Positions 23,145-32,127 of a stretch of 64,000 nt of DNA are shown one piece after another. The notes beneath the pieces are model-generated. The model did not search any database and was not told the DNA's origin. It saw nothing but the letters and a program-made list of their open reading frames with translations. The stretch comes from Aphelidium insulamus (taxonomy: Eukaryota > Aphelidiomycota > Aphelidea > Aphelidiaceae). A program made the position numbers and the translations under genes. Position 1 is the first letter of the stretch. The number at the start of each line of letters is the position of its first letter. The DNA is taken from the NCBI GenBank assembly GCA_036784855.1, contig JAZDSV010000011.1:1-64000 (forward strand). The letters run 5' to 3'.

Positions 23145-24680
23145 ATGTTCGGCTCCATCATTCTCGCTAACATCCTCGGCTATGCAACGCTTCTGGGTTT
23201 CGCGAATGCAGATCCAGATACTGCAGCAGAAAATGCTTATAGGTATCAAGTATCGGTACATCCATGTAAATATATAGAAGGCTAAATGTGCGATTGCAGC
23301 CTGCCGATGATTAATCTCCTAGAAGACCCCGCAAACTCGCCGTGGGCAACCGTCATATTCGGCATCCCGTTCATTGTAGTGCAGCTGCTACAGGCCATCG
23401 CTAACTGGCAGTATAAAAGTGCGGATGGTGCCGAAGACGCGTGGCTATTCGTCTCTGCTTTTTACGGCTTGATGAACGCGGCATTATTGCTGGAGGGAAT
23501 TTTCGGAGTAAAGGATTCGTCAATGCCGTACGCACTTGCCACATGCGCCCTTATTGTGGCCTTGTCATTGGTCTTATTGTGGCAACGTATGTGCCGTGCT
23601 AACATCTAGAATGTACTTTCTCTTACATTATTCTTTATCAGGATTCTACCTGGAAAGCCACGGCAATAGCAGCTATAGACGTGATATCATGGATTATGCC
23701 AAGTGGTTGTCCGTATACGCGTTCGGATTTGTTGCCGCGACATTTGGAAATGCTCGTCTTCTGGACGGATGTATGTGGGCAAACTCGATATTGCTTACGG
23801 CCGCGGTCGTACTGCAGACACAGTACTGCTTGAAGCGACGCACTACTGATGGCACTTCATACCCGATGGCGTGCTTCCTGGTACTGGATATAATCGTGGT
23901 GAACTTTGGATTATTCTTTGCGCTGTTGGGGCTGGTCGACTACATATGGAGGCGCACCGGCATTCCTCTTATTTCTTTGCCAGTGTTGGCATTTGTGCTC
24001 ATTGCCGGACCCGCTGGATTTTTCTTTGCACTTCGAACGGTACTTAAGGTGAGTTTACCAGATGTTTGTTGGTAGACTCCAATGGTATTACGCTGATACC
24101 CCACTGCAGTTTGTGTCGCTGTTCTCGAACGTGCCTGAGCAGGATATTACTGTGCGTTAAGATAATTGCATCCTTTGTTTCACGGATGTCTGAATTGTAA
24201 TGCTAATAGGTGATGGACTACTTGCTGAACCGCAAATCCCGGGCTCAAGTGCCGGCATGCAATGTCCAAAGTCTAAAGCAACGTCCCACTGATCTGATGG
24301 CCTGGCTTTTGGCACTGGTCATAATAGTAGCTGACTTGGGATTGTTCGTGTGGATGTTTGGGCTAATCAGCTACTTGTGGTATCAGACCGGCAATCCTAT
24401 CATTGTCTTGCCATTGTTCGCAGTGACGCTGATAGTGTGTTTTGCGATCTTTCTGTTTGCGCTTCAAATTTTGTTAAAGGTATGTCGATGATGTGACTTG
24501 TCAATAGTTCTGATACCTAATGCAGCCTGACTCTGACATCACTGTGAGTTCTCTTGCTTTTGCTGTACTGATATTTATTTGCTGTATTGACAATAACTGA
24601 AGCTGATGGACTACTTGCTGAAGAACAAATCCACAAGTTCTAAAGAGCAACTTGCTCAAGCGCCGGCCAGTAAAGTTTGA
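23145..24680 (+). CDS. Polytopic membrane protein with a duplicated C-terminal module, unknown family
   Basis: I do not recognise this family. From MFGSIILANILGYATLLGFA (23145), exons joined at short introns (23228-23299, 23588-23640) give about eight hydrophobic segments and no charged catalytic motif. The C-terminal module consists of two or three spans, a short exon ending QDIT/SDIT, then (V/L)MDYLLN(R/K). It occurs twice in a row: at 23865-24270 (...GIPLISLPVLAFVLIAG...VMDYLLNRKSRAQVP) and at 24290-24680 (...GNPIIVLPLFAVTLIV...LMDYLLKNKSTS). The first module runs into the second without a stop, so this may be one long protein with a tandem module or two fused copies. A small upstream exon (ATG at 22902, MSRSNSPRDLANRRGVRT) might belong to it but does not join in frame. 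The true start is uncertain. Confidence 0.6.
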
Positions 24681-24862
24681 GCAGGCGCAGGCTACAATCT
24701 ATAACTTGTCATAATACAAATCTCATCAATGCAAATTCATTCTACACTGTGATGAGAACACCTTGAGGGCAGCATCATGCCATCGCATGAGTAATTCTGC
24801 TCGATGGGGCCATGCATGGCTGCAGCATGTGCATCCAATTTTGTTTAAGTTACAAATCGTCG

Positions 24863-27755
24863 TCACAAGAGCAGCATTTGATTGAGCGACGGGGCAAGCT
24901 GCCGTTCCAGCAAATCATCAAGAGCACTTTGCCCGTCCATTGCGTGGGCCTTGACAGTGGCGTCATGCTCTTGAATGCCACACAGATGTTCCATTGTGTC
25001 GCGGATATTGGTCAACAGGTCCTTGTCCACGTCGCTGATGGCCTTCATTCCACGCACAACCTCCACCAACACCACAACAGCACCTCGTCTGACCAGTTCT
25101 GGTTCCGAAGACGGCCCGGCAAACCACAGCAGCTCAGATGCGTACTGAACAATGGCCCGTATGTGGGCATGCAGCTTTAACACGCCTCCACTGCATAATG
25201 CAGCCAGTAGAGATAGCGTGCTGGATCGCACTCGTGGCGCCATGTCAGAACGAACACGGCGAAATAGGGCTGGAATCAGGGCGTCAACGTGCTGGACCAG
25301 CATCTCGCCGCGAAGTTGGATACACTGAAGCAACACTTCGCCCACGAGTACGATACGGCGGTCGCTGCCAGTTGCGCTATACGTCGCAATCAGCCTGCCA
25401 AAACATTCGTTTGGCATCGTGTCGGCCAGCTTTGCAAGTGTGCGCACCGCATGCGAGTACACAAAGCTGCCGGTGGTATGATTGGTATAGCCGTCTAAAT
25501 AGTACTGCAATGTACCTATCGTCGTCATCCAGCACCGACAAAAGAGTGTCGTATATGACAGATAAATCTGAGGTTATGACGGGGTCTCGTCTGGCGATCA
25601 AGGAGCGGATTTGCGCGACTGCTTGTGAACGCGCGGATGCATCACGTGCAGTACTTAGTATAGACCTTGCCTCTTGCAGCTCATTGTCGCCTGCAACAGT
25701 TAATCTCCGTAAATGCAGTTGACCATTCTACCACCAGTGGATTCGGCGCGCGACCTGCGCCACCTGGTCTCGCAGACCAGAAGCTTGTCATAGACACTAC
25801 GAGCCGCTGCGCGGCATTCGGCATCCGTACCATGCACCATCACACGCTCAATCTGTGTGAGCATCTCTGCAACCACTGTCGAGTCCGCTAACTTGATCTG
25901 GGGCAAGTCTGATCAGATCAGTTTAGCTAAAGGAGGATTAATCACAAAATACCGTAGGAAACGGCATCGACCAGGTTTATGGCAAACAGAACCATCTGGG
26001 AGTCGGTGTCATCCTGCTCCAGCAGGTGATGGACGCATTGCAGTATCTGTGTCGGGTTCTCCATTATTGCTGTGGCTGCGCCCACACACAGCGCCATCAA
26101 CATCTCCACCACGGTTACCAGCCTGTCTGTGATGAAAACAGATGTTAACAAACAACTCAAGTCGTACCGCTCTGGAGAGCTGTCGCTAGTATCGTTCACG
26201 CCAAGCCGGGAAGACAGAGACAGAGAACAGTACTCGTTCAGTAGCGAGACGAAAAAGTCACCCAGCAGGCGTGTGAGCTCCAAAGACTGCAACAGTGACA
26301 GCAGGCACGAAACATCGCTAGCGGAAGTGCGGTTTTCAGAGCCTGCAACACTCGAGAGGATAATCACATCGTCAATGCCAGTGTCAAAGACAAGTTTCAT
26401 GCGCGGCCGAGGTGACAACGCGTCGTTAAATAGCCAATTGCAGTTGGATGGCTCAGCGTACTTCAGATAGCGACCAAGTACTCTTTCAACGACGGCCATC
26501 CAAATGTTGGCAGAACAACTGTGACTGTCCACCAAGAGCCGGAATAACATAGCCATCTCATTCCGCATAAAGTTCAAAAGTTGCTGGGTCGGCACCTGAT
26601 GCTCCAGAAGATACCACAAACGGTCCAAGCACCGCAGAAATGTCCCCAATGTACATGTAGCCGTCAGACCGGAATCACATATGGGAGACAGTAGCGGTTG
26701 CAGTAGAGGCGACACGGACATGGCGTGCGTGGATAGAACATGCGCAACAATGGACAGTGCAGCCCGTCTGACAGTCACATCCACACTGCCGCCAACAGCG
26801 AGTTGCACAAGCTGCGAGCACACCGCACCGAAATACACACCCGACTCCAGGGTGCCGCCGCCGGATGGGACAGCGCCAACTAGACGCTTCAGCATGTCGA
26901 TGGTACGCGACTGAGAGTTGGCAGCATCGTGGCACAATTGCGGCACGCTGAGTAGGAGCAGGGCGTGTATACCTCCCGCAGACATGAGCACTCGTGACAG
27001 ACAGTGCGCGCATTTCTGCTTCAGTTGAGCTTCAGTGCATGCGCTCATTATCGACATTAAAGCCGCGAGTATCAGCTGGGCGGGAAGCCTATGGTGGTGG
27101 TGAACTCACCGGTGATGGAAACAAATACCACTTACTCGTCAACGCACCAGTCAAGCAGCTGGATGGCGTGAGTAGCTGTAGGCTGAATGGAAGACGACCG
27201 CGTAGACAGGTCCAACAGCACGGCGACAATGTCCACCAGGTATCGCGTGACCAACACACCGCCGACCAGGCCGCATGGATCCACTCGTATCACACCGATA
27301 AGGCGTTCTGTAACGCGCAAAAGAAGCATGTCGCCCTCGGCACTCGGTAATGTACTTGTACACAACGTTGAAGGAGCAGGGGTAGCTTTCCGCGGCAGTG
27401 GCATGGTCTTTTGGCGCGACGAAAGTGCCGCACTTATACCCGGACCTAGGCGAGGGTATATGACGCGATGCAGCACCGTCGACATCGTCTGGTGCAGCAC
27501 CTGCATGTGCCACACGGGAAAACCAGAGTCGACACCACTGACGTCTTCTGGCTGGCCGGCACACGCGCTATTCTCGGCCACGGCACACAACTGGTCCAGC
27601 AGCCACAGTGGCCGCGAGTCTACGTCGGCTCCATATCGCTCTAGCACACGCGCTTCCTCCTCCACTAAACTGTGATGAGCGTACGCACATCTAACGGGTC
27701 ATATCGTACGTGAAGGTGTCGCCGTGGACTTGAGCGCTTCTCGCAATCTTTCCAT
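24863..27755 (-). CDS. TANGO6: TANGO6/Rtp1-like ARM-repeat protein
   Basis: Rtp1 in yeast assembles and imports RNA polymerase II subunits; TANGO6 (TMCO7) is the animal relative. The minus-strand gene starts at 27755 (MERLREALKSTATPSL; splicing at a TTTAG acceptor keeps the frame into EEEARVLERYG). It runs through about six exons of helical repeats. The C-terminal part matches the RTP1 domains: GSFVYSHAVRTLAKLADTMP (25470), VGEVLLQCIQLRGEMLVQHV, RVRSSTLSLLAALCSGG (25230) and LVRRGAVVVLVEVVRGM (25075), ending in a variable tail at 24863. Compared with animal TANGO6 the N-terminal half is poorly conserved. An array of CTGGGA/TCCCAG motifs lies directly upstream. Confidence 0.8.
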
Positions 27756-27757
27756 GG

Positions 27758-27910
27758 CTGGGATCGCGATTTCTGGGATCTTTATCGGTTCCTGGGTCGC
27801 AATGATTCCTGGTAAATAAACTCCTGGGCTTCTTAATTATTCTGCCTGGGATTAAATCTCCCAGGGCTTAATTCCAGGCGTAAAATCTCCCAGACATATG
27901 TAATTCCCAG
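27758..27910. promoter_or_regulatory. Array of ten CTGGG/CCCAG motifs upstream of TANGO6
   Basis: CTGGG or CCAG cores begin near 27758, 27773, 27791, 27808, 27823, 27845, 27860, 27874, 27889 and 27906, spaced 14-22 bp apart. They lie in one orientation up to 27850 and in the opposite orientation after it. The centre is a palindrome, CCTGGGATTAAATCTCCCAGG. The stretch lies between the TANGO6 start and the 3' end of the U1A gene. It looks either like clustered factor-binding sites or like the arms of a foldback repeat. Confidence 0.7.
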
Positions 27911-28004
27911 ATGGGAAAATTGTCATATATATGTAATACGCAGGTTTCTCCAGATATTTACTCCCATAATGCAACTAGCGTATTTATTGGCACACACCAC
28001 ACCC

Positions 28005-28891
28005 TCACTTCTTGGCAAAGGTGAGCCGCATGGCAATGTCTGTGGTGATCTTGAAGCCATCCAGCACGCCACGCACGGCCATGGCACTCTGCTCCGAGTC
28101 AAACTCCACGAATGCCAGATCGTGCCGGCCGGGCACCGTGCGCAACTCGGCGAACCCCGGATACTGCTGGAACAGATGGCGCAACATGTCGGCACTGGCA
28201 TCGGCGGGAATATTCTGCACAAACAGGACGCGGTGCGGAGGATTGTTCTCGGAGGCGTCGGTGGAGGCGGTGGCGTCGCCGCCGTCTGTCATAGAAGCCG
28301 GTGCAATCTCCATCTGGGTCTCGTCCTCGGCCTGGGCGGCATCCGCGGTGGTTATATCAACCCGGGCCATCTTGGAACGGTGTTCATCCTCCATGTCATC
28401 CTGTGCCCGCTTGGCCGTGTACTCATTGTCGGCCACCACTTTGGACGTGCTCCTCGCGAACCATATCTTCTGCACTCGCGCATCAGACGTGCATATAGTA
28501 TATACTATACAAAATACCATCGGTTTGCCGTGCATGGGAAAGCCCTGGAGAGCGCGCATGGCCGTGGTGGCTTGCGGGACATCCTGCAGCACGACGTGTG
28601 CCTGGCCGCGCATCTTGGCCGTACGCATACAATTAATCTCCACCACACGGCCGTGCTGCGCAAACAGCATGTACAATTGCCGGCGCATCTCTGCACAGGA
28701 CGCGCGAGCGTGTGAGCGTGAGATGAGTGGCGATGCGTGAACGTACCATGCTTGGATAGTTTGTCGTACAGGTTCTGCACGTAGAGCGTCTGGTTGGGCA
28801 CTGCGATTGCGGCCGTGCTGGCTACCGCGTTTCCAGCCACGGCGGCCACCGAAGGCGCCTTTGTGGGTGGTGGTGGTGGTGTGCCAGTCAT
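28005..28891 (-). CDS. SNRPA: U1A/U2B''-type spliceosomal RNA-binding protein
   Basis: U1A and U2B'' are two-RRM snRNP proteins that bind stem-loops of U1 and U2 snRNA. After a proline-rich start (MTGTPPPPPTKAP, 28891), RRM1 begins PNQTLYVQNLYDKLSKHEMRR (family NHTIYINNLNEKIKKDEL). It continues with MRGQAHVVLQDVPQATTAMRALQGFPMHGKPM (family [29 protein letters not shown]). A linker of about 70 residues follows, then RRM2 with PPHRVLFVQNIPADA, FAELRTVPGRHDLAFVEF and the family-typical end GFKITTDIAMRLTFAKK. A 36-nt intron inside RRM1 (about 28494-28459) has a length divisible by three and no stop, so retained-intron mRNA would still translate. Sequence alone does not separate U1A from U2B''; fungi often have a single combined form. 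Confidence 0.94.
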
Positions 28892-29116
28892 TGTACTGTG
28901 ATTGCTGTCTATTGACACTGTATTGCAGTCCTGTGCTATGTGCTTCAATGCGCGCCGATACAAATGCATCTGTATTATCTGTCTGAATGTGTTCCTCATA
29001 GCAGCAGGCAGAGGTTCATGCAGTACATGCATATGTGCAAAAGTATACATATATATACTTGTTAGCATATGTTTTCTCCCCTTCTCTCTCTGTCCATACA
29101 TATCTCACATAACGAT

Positions 29117-29800
29117 ATGCCAGGCGCGAAAAGACGCAGCGGCAACGGCAACTATAGCAAATCTGCGCGGGGCAAACGCGGTGGTAAACACGCAGCCACC
29201 GGCGTCGAGGTGGTGTGGGACGACGCGTCACGGCGCGACTATCTCACCGGGTTCCACAAGCGCAAATTGCAGCGCCAACAAGACCGCCGCGACAAGGCGA
29301 TCGAGATGGCGCGCGTGGAACGCCTGGAGCTGCGCCGACAGGTACTACAACTATACCGATTCTGCCTATATTATATGGGATATGTAACTAGTTGGCAGCG
29401 CCGGGAAGCGGTGTTGGCGTCGGTGCAGTCAAATGCCGCTGATGACGCCGACGAAAGTGAAGGTGAAGGAGAGAATACTGATGATGATGGCGCCGCAGTG
29501 CCCACCACTGCCAACACGGCCGCCGCGTACCGCACGTTCACATCAGTGACCACCGTGACTACAATGAGCATGGACAGCGTGGATGAGGCACTCACTGCCA
29601 ATGCCAGCACTCTGGTTGACAATGAACAAACGAACGACATTATTATCAGTCCTCTCACCCAACCAAACGCGTCACCACGGCCAAATAAGGCAATTTCAAC
29701 CAGCAAGCCCGGCAAACCCGGCAAGGCCAACACAAAGCGTTTCACCAATAAGAAGAGCAAGCAGCGCCCGGCCAAGAGATCTTCTCGCAAACAGCGCTAA
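29117..29800 (+). CDS. NOL12: NOL12/Rrp17-like nucleolar ribosome-biogenesis protein
   Basis: Rrp17/NOL12 is a nucleolar 5'-3' exonuclease needed for 5.8S and 25S rRNA end processing. The start at 29117 gives MPGAKRRSGNGNY. VEVVWDDASRRDYLTGFHKRKLQR then matches the family signature VVFDDDARREYLTGFHKRKLER, followed by a basic coiled coil. After a 57-nt intron (29342-29398), an acidic stretch leads to YRTFTSVTTVTTMSMDS, the family's TVTVTTI region. The Lys/Arg-rich tail (KKSKQRPAKRSSRKQR) fits nucleolar location. The intron length is a multiple of three and lacks stops, so the unspliced frame is also open. It shares a 225-bp upstream region with the divergent U1A gene. Confidence 0.86.
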   Translation: MPGAKRRSGNGNYSKSARGKRGGKHAATGVEVVWDDASRRDYLTGFHKRKLQRQQDRRDKAIEMARVERLELRRQVLQLYRFCLYYMGYVTSWQRREAVLASVQSNAADDADESEGEGENTDDDGAAVPTTANTAAAYRTFTSVTTVTTMSMDSVDEALTANASTLVDNEQTNDIIISPLTQPNASPRPNKAISTSKPGKPGKANTKRFTNKKSKQRPAKRSSRKQR

Positions 29801-29974
29801 TGATAGTAGAATAGATTCGTTGATCTGATTCCGTACTCGGACTTGTTTTTGTATTGTACATGGAACTAGTAGACAGACACTCGCTGAGCACACGGTAAGG
29901 GACAGGGACAGACCACAAGTATAATCCATATATCATATAGCAAGTATAATCCATATATCAATATGACTTGATAT

Positions 29975-30778
29975 CTATTGGCTGACAGTGACGGCAACTG
30001 GCAACTGCTTGGCGGCAGTCTGTGTGGATAGAGTAGGCGACGGCTGCAGTGTCTTCTTCATCATGTACGCATCCTCGCCGTCTGCATAATACTTTTTCTC
30101 CACTTGATGCATCCTAAAGATGTTACATCCAAATCCGTGCATACATAACGCCTACGAAAACTGCAGAGTGTCGCGATACAGTTGCAAGGCAGCGCGGTTA
30201 CTCTTGCGCACATGCAGCGAGACAAACTGTGCATTGAAGCACTCGGCCATGGCCTTTTCTAAAAAATGAGATAATCAATTTATCTACAATACAACTTATA
30301 CAGGTATAGAGCACGTACGGGACTGCGTCATCAGCTTGGCGGCCAAACCAAGACGTCGGTATGAGCGCATCACTGCCAGTGACGTGATATGACCGTGCGG
30401 CACCTCTCCCGGCTCCTCCTCCCTATTGGATTAAATCAACGTATCTATACACGTATGCAAAGCCTACATCTTGGCCAGCACATAGCCAACTATGCGGCCC
30501 TTGTGGTCCTCTGCCACGTAGGAGAGCTGAGGCCACGATAGCGCGTGGTAAAAGTAGTACCTGTCGTGATGTTTGAATTGGACGTTAAATGAAGTACACA
30601 CGCATGCACGCACTTCATCTGGTAGTTCTCCGGCAAGTTGGTCAGATTGCAGTGCTGCATGGCCATTAGATCCGCCGCCTAGGAAGACAGCAGTATGTGA
30701 GACGTGTCGGCAATATGGCCCCCCCTTGGATGGCGCTATGGAAGCACAGGCACGCACCGTGGCCTCGCGTATATTCAT
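29975..30778 (-). CDS. NAA10: N-alpha-acetyltransferase catalytic subunit NAA10 (ARD1)
   Basis: NAA10 is the catalytic subunit of NatA, which acetylates the N-termini of proteins starting with small residues on the ribosome. Six short introns separate MNIREAT (30778), [114 protein letters not shown] and [20 protein letters not shown]. These match human NAA10 almost residue for residue, including the acetyl-CoA loop RRLGLA and the [10 protein letters not shown] end. A divergent 25-residue tail ends at 29975. A two-copy direct repeat (AGTATAATCCATATATCA) lies just downstream at 29918-29960. Confidence 0.97.
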
Positions 30779-30924
30779 CCTGGTTAATCAAACGAGGATT
30801 AAGTATGACGATAATAGTCCAATGTCCAATGTCCGAGTCTAAGTTCGTGGGAAGCATTAATGTACATATTATGTATTACGCATTTTAAACACGGTGCATA
30901 ATTTCTCGATGCACCTGTAGCAGC

Positions 30925-31104
30925 TGGCTTTACGCTTGTGCAGTCATTCAGCCAAATATTAAAATTTCTCGACGCTAGAAAGCTTAAGGAGCGCGAGCGT
31001 GCCCGTAGGCGGAGGTTGCAAGAGAAACTCGATCTCCAAATGGAAGATGGCAGTGAGGTCTTGAATGCAGCGAAAATCCTACGTGACCTTTCTAGCGCGC
31101 AATA
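30925..31104 (+). CDS. Terminal exon of an unrecognised small gene
   Basis: After TAG at 30922-30924 the plus strand is open to a TAA at 31102-31104 and reads GFTLVQSFSQILKFLDARK followed by a highly basic helix (KERERARRRRLQEK) and SEVLNAAKILRDLSSAQ. The codon use and the clean helical pattern look coding. No in-frame ATG precedes it, so it needs an upstream exon. One candidate is ATGGAAGCACAG near 30738 with a donor at 30769, which would overlap the NAA10 first exon on the other strand. It could be a small organellar or assembly protein, or a remnant. Confidence 0.4.
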
Positions 31105-31179
31105 AATGCTCTCGTTTCCCTGAAATACACAAGTAATCTCTCTATATTTAAGCTATTGAAATATGTATATCTAGCGTGC

Positions 31180-32127
31180 TCAGCTACTGCCAATATCGCG
31201 CGACTTTTGCCGCACCAGCTCATCCACTTGGCGGCACCACTTTTCCGTGCACGCTTGAATCTGCCACAGGTTATGATATACACGGTAAACTACCCTTACA
31301 TATATATGCATAGACCACACGCACCTCCGTGTCGGCACGCCGCTGCTCGTCAATGCTGAGACGGGCCACCTTCTTCAGGGAGGCGCGGGCGTCCTGTCTG
31401 TGCAGGCGCACCCGCCCCTTTGTCTGCTCGGCCATCTGGGCCAGCTGTTTGGCCAGCGTGCTGCGGTACTCTTGGCTCATGCGCGGTATGGGGACGCGCA
31501 GAGTGTCTGCTTGCTGCGGTACTGGTTGCGGGTTCAGGTTCAGTGCGGCAGCCTTGATGGCGCGGTCAATGGCCGGCAGTGTCTGGCACACAGCATGTCA
31601 GCCCACGGACACACATCAATGGACATACAGCCTGGTCGTGTGCCACCACGTGCAGCGTCTGAGGGTCCTTGACCACAACGGTGGCCAGTTGAGGGAGTCG
31701 CTGTGCCGCCGCCGCCGCCCCCTTCTTCTTGTCCAGCGTGACGCGTACATTGTCCAGCAGGGCTGTCCCCGGGGGCGTGAGTGAGCATATATATAGGGAT
31801 ATATAGCCTATAGTGCCGCTGTCGACACGTACCGGGGTTGGCACGACCGAGACGCATGGCGCCGAACTGCTCGCGTAGACGGTCCACGGCCGCGCTCATC
31901 TTGGCCGATACGGCGTCCACGTCCACGCTGGCACCGTCGACGTCGGCTTTGTGGTCGCTGCTGCTGGAAGCCGCTGATGCTTTATTGCCGGGACGTCGCT
32001 TGGCCGACGCGTAGTGCCGCTGCTGTGCGGCGGTGTGCCAGAGGGCAGGCAGCCCGCCGGCGGACTGGAGCGGCTTCACGGGGCCAGCGAGGCCGACGCG
32101 GCGTGTCAGCGCGCTAATCACCGACAT
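31180..32127 (-). CDS. MRRF: Mitochondrial ribosome recycling factor
   Basis: Ribosome recycling factor splits post-termination ribosomes with EF-G2; this copy should act in mitochondria. The first exon (MSVISALTRRVGLAG, 32127) is basic and Ala/Ser-rich like a presequence, then reads AVDRLREQFGAMRLGRANPG, the family's signature before the active loop. Exon two begins TALLDNVRVTLDKKKG and has LPQLATVVVKDPQTLHVVAHD. Exon three has IDRAIKAAALNLNPQPVPQQADTLRVPIPRMSQEYR and KGRVRLHRQDARASLKK, and the last exon gives the C-terminal helix (IQACTEKWCRQVDELVRQK). The start codon overlaps the ATG of the divergent Tectonic gene, unless translation starts further in. Confidence 0.94.

Noticed and set aside
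28505-29101. 198-codon minus-strand frame extending upstream of U1A
   Set aside because: The conserved protein starts at 28891; the upstream part is AT-rich and lies in the shared promoter with NOL12.
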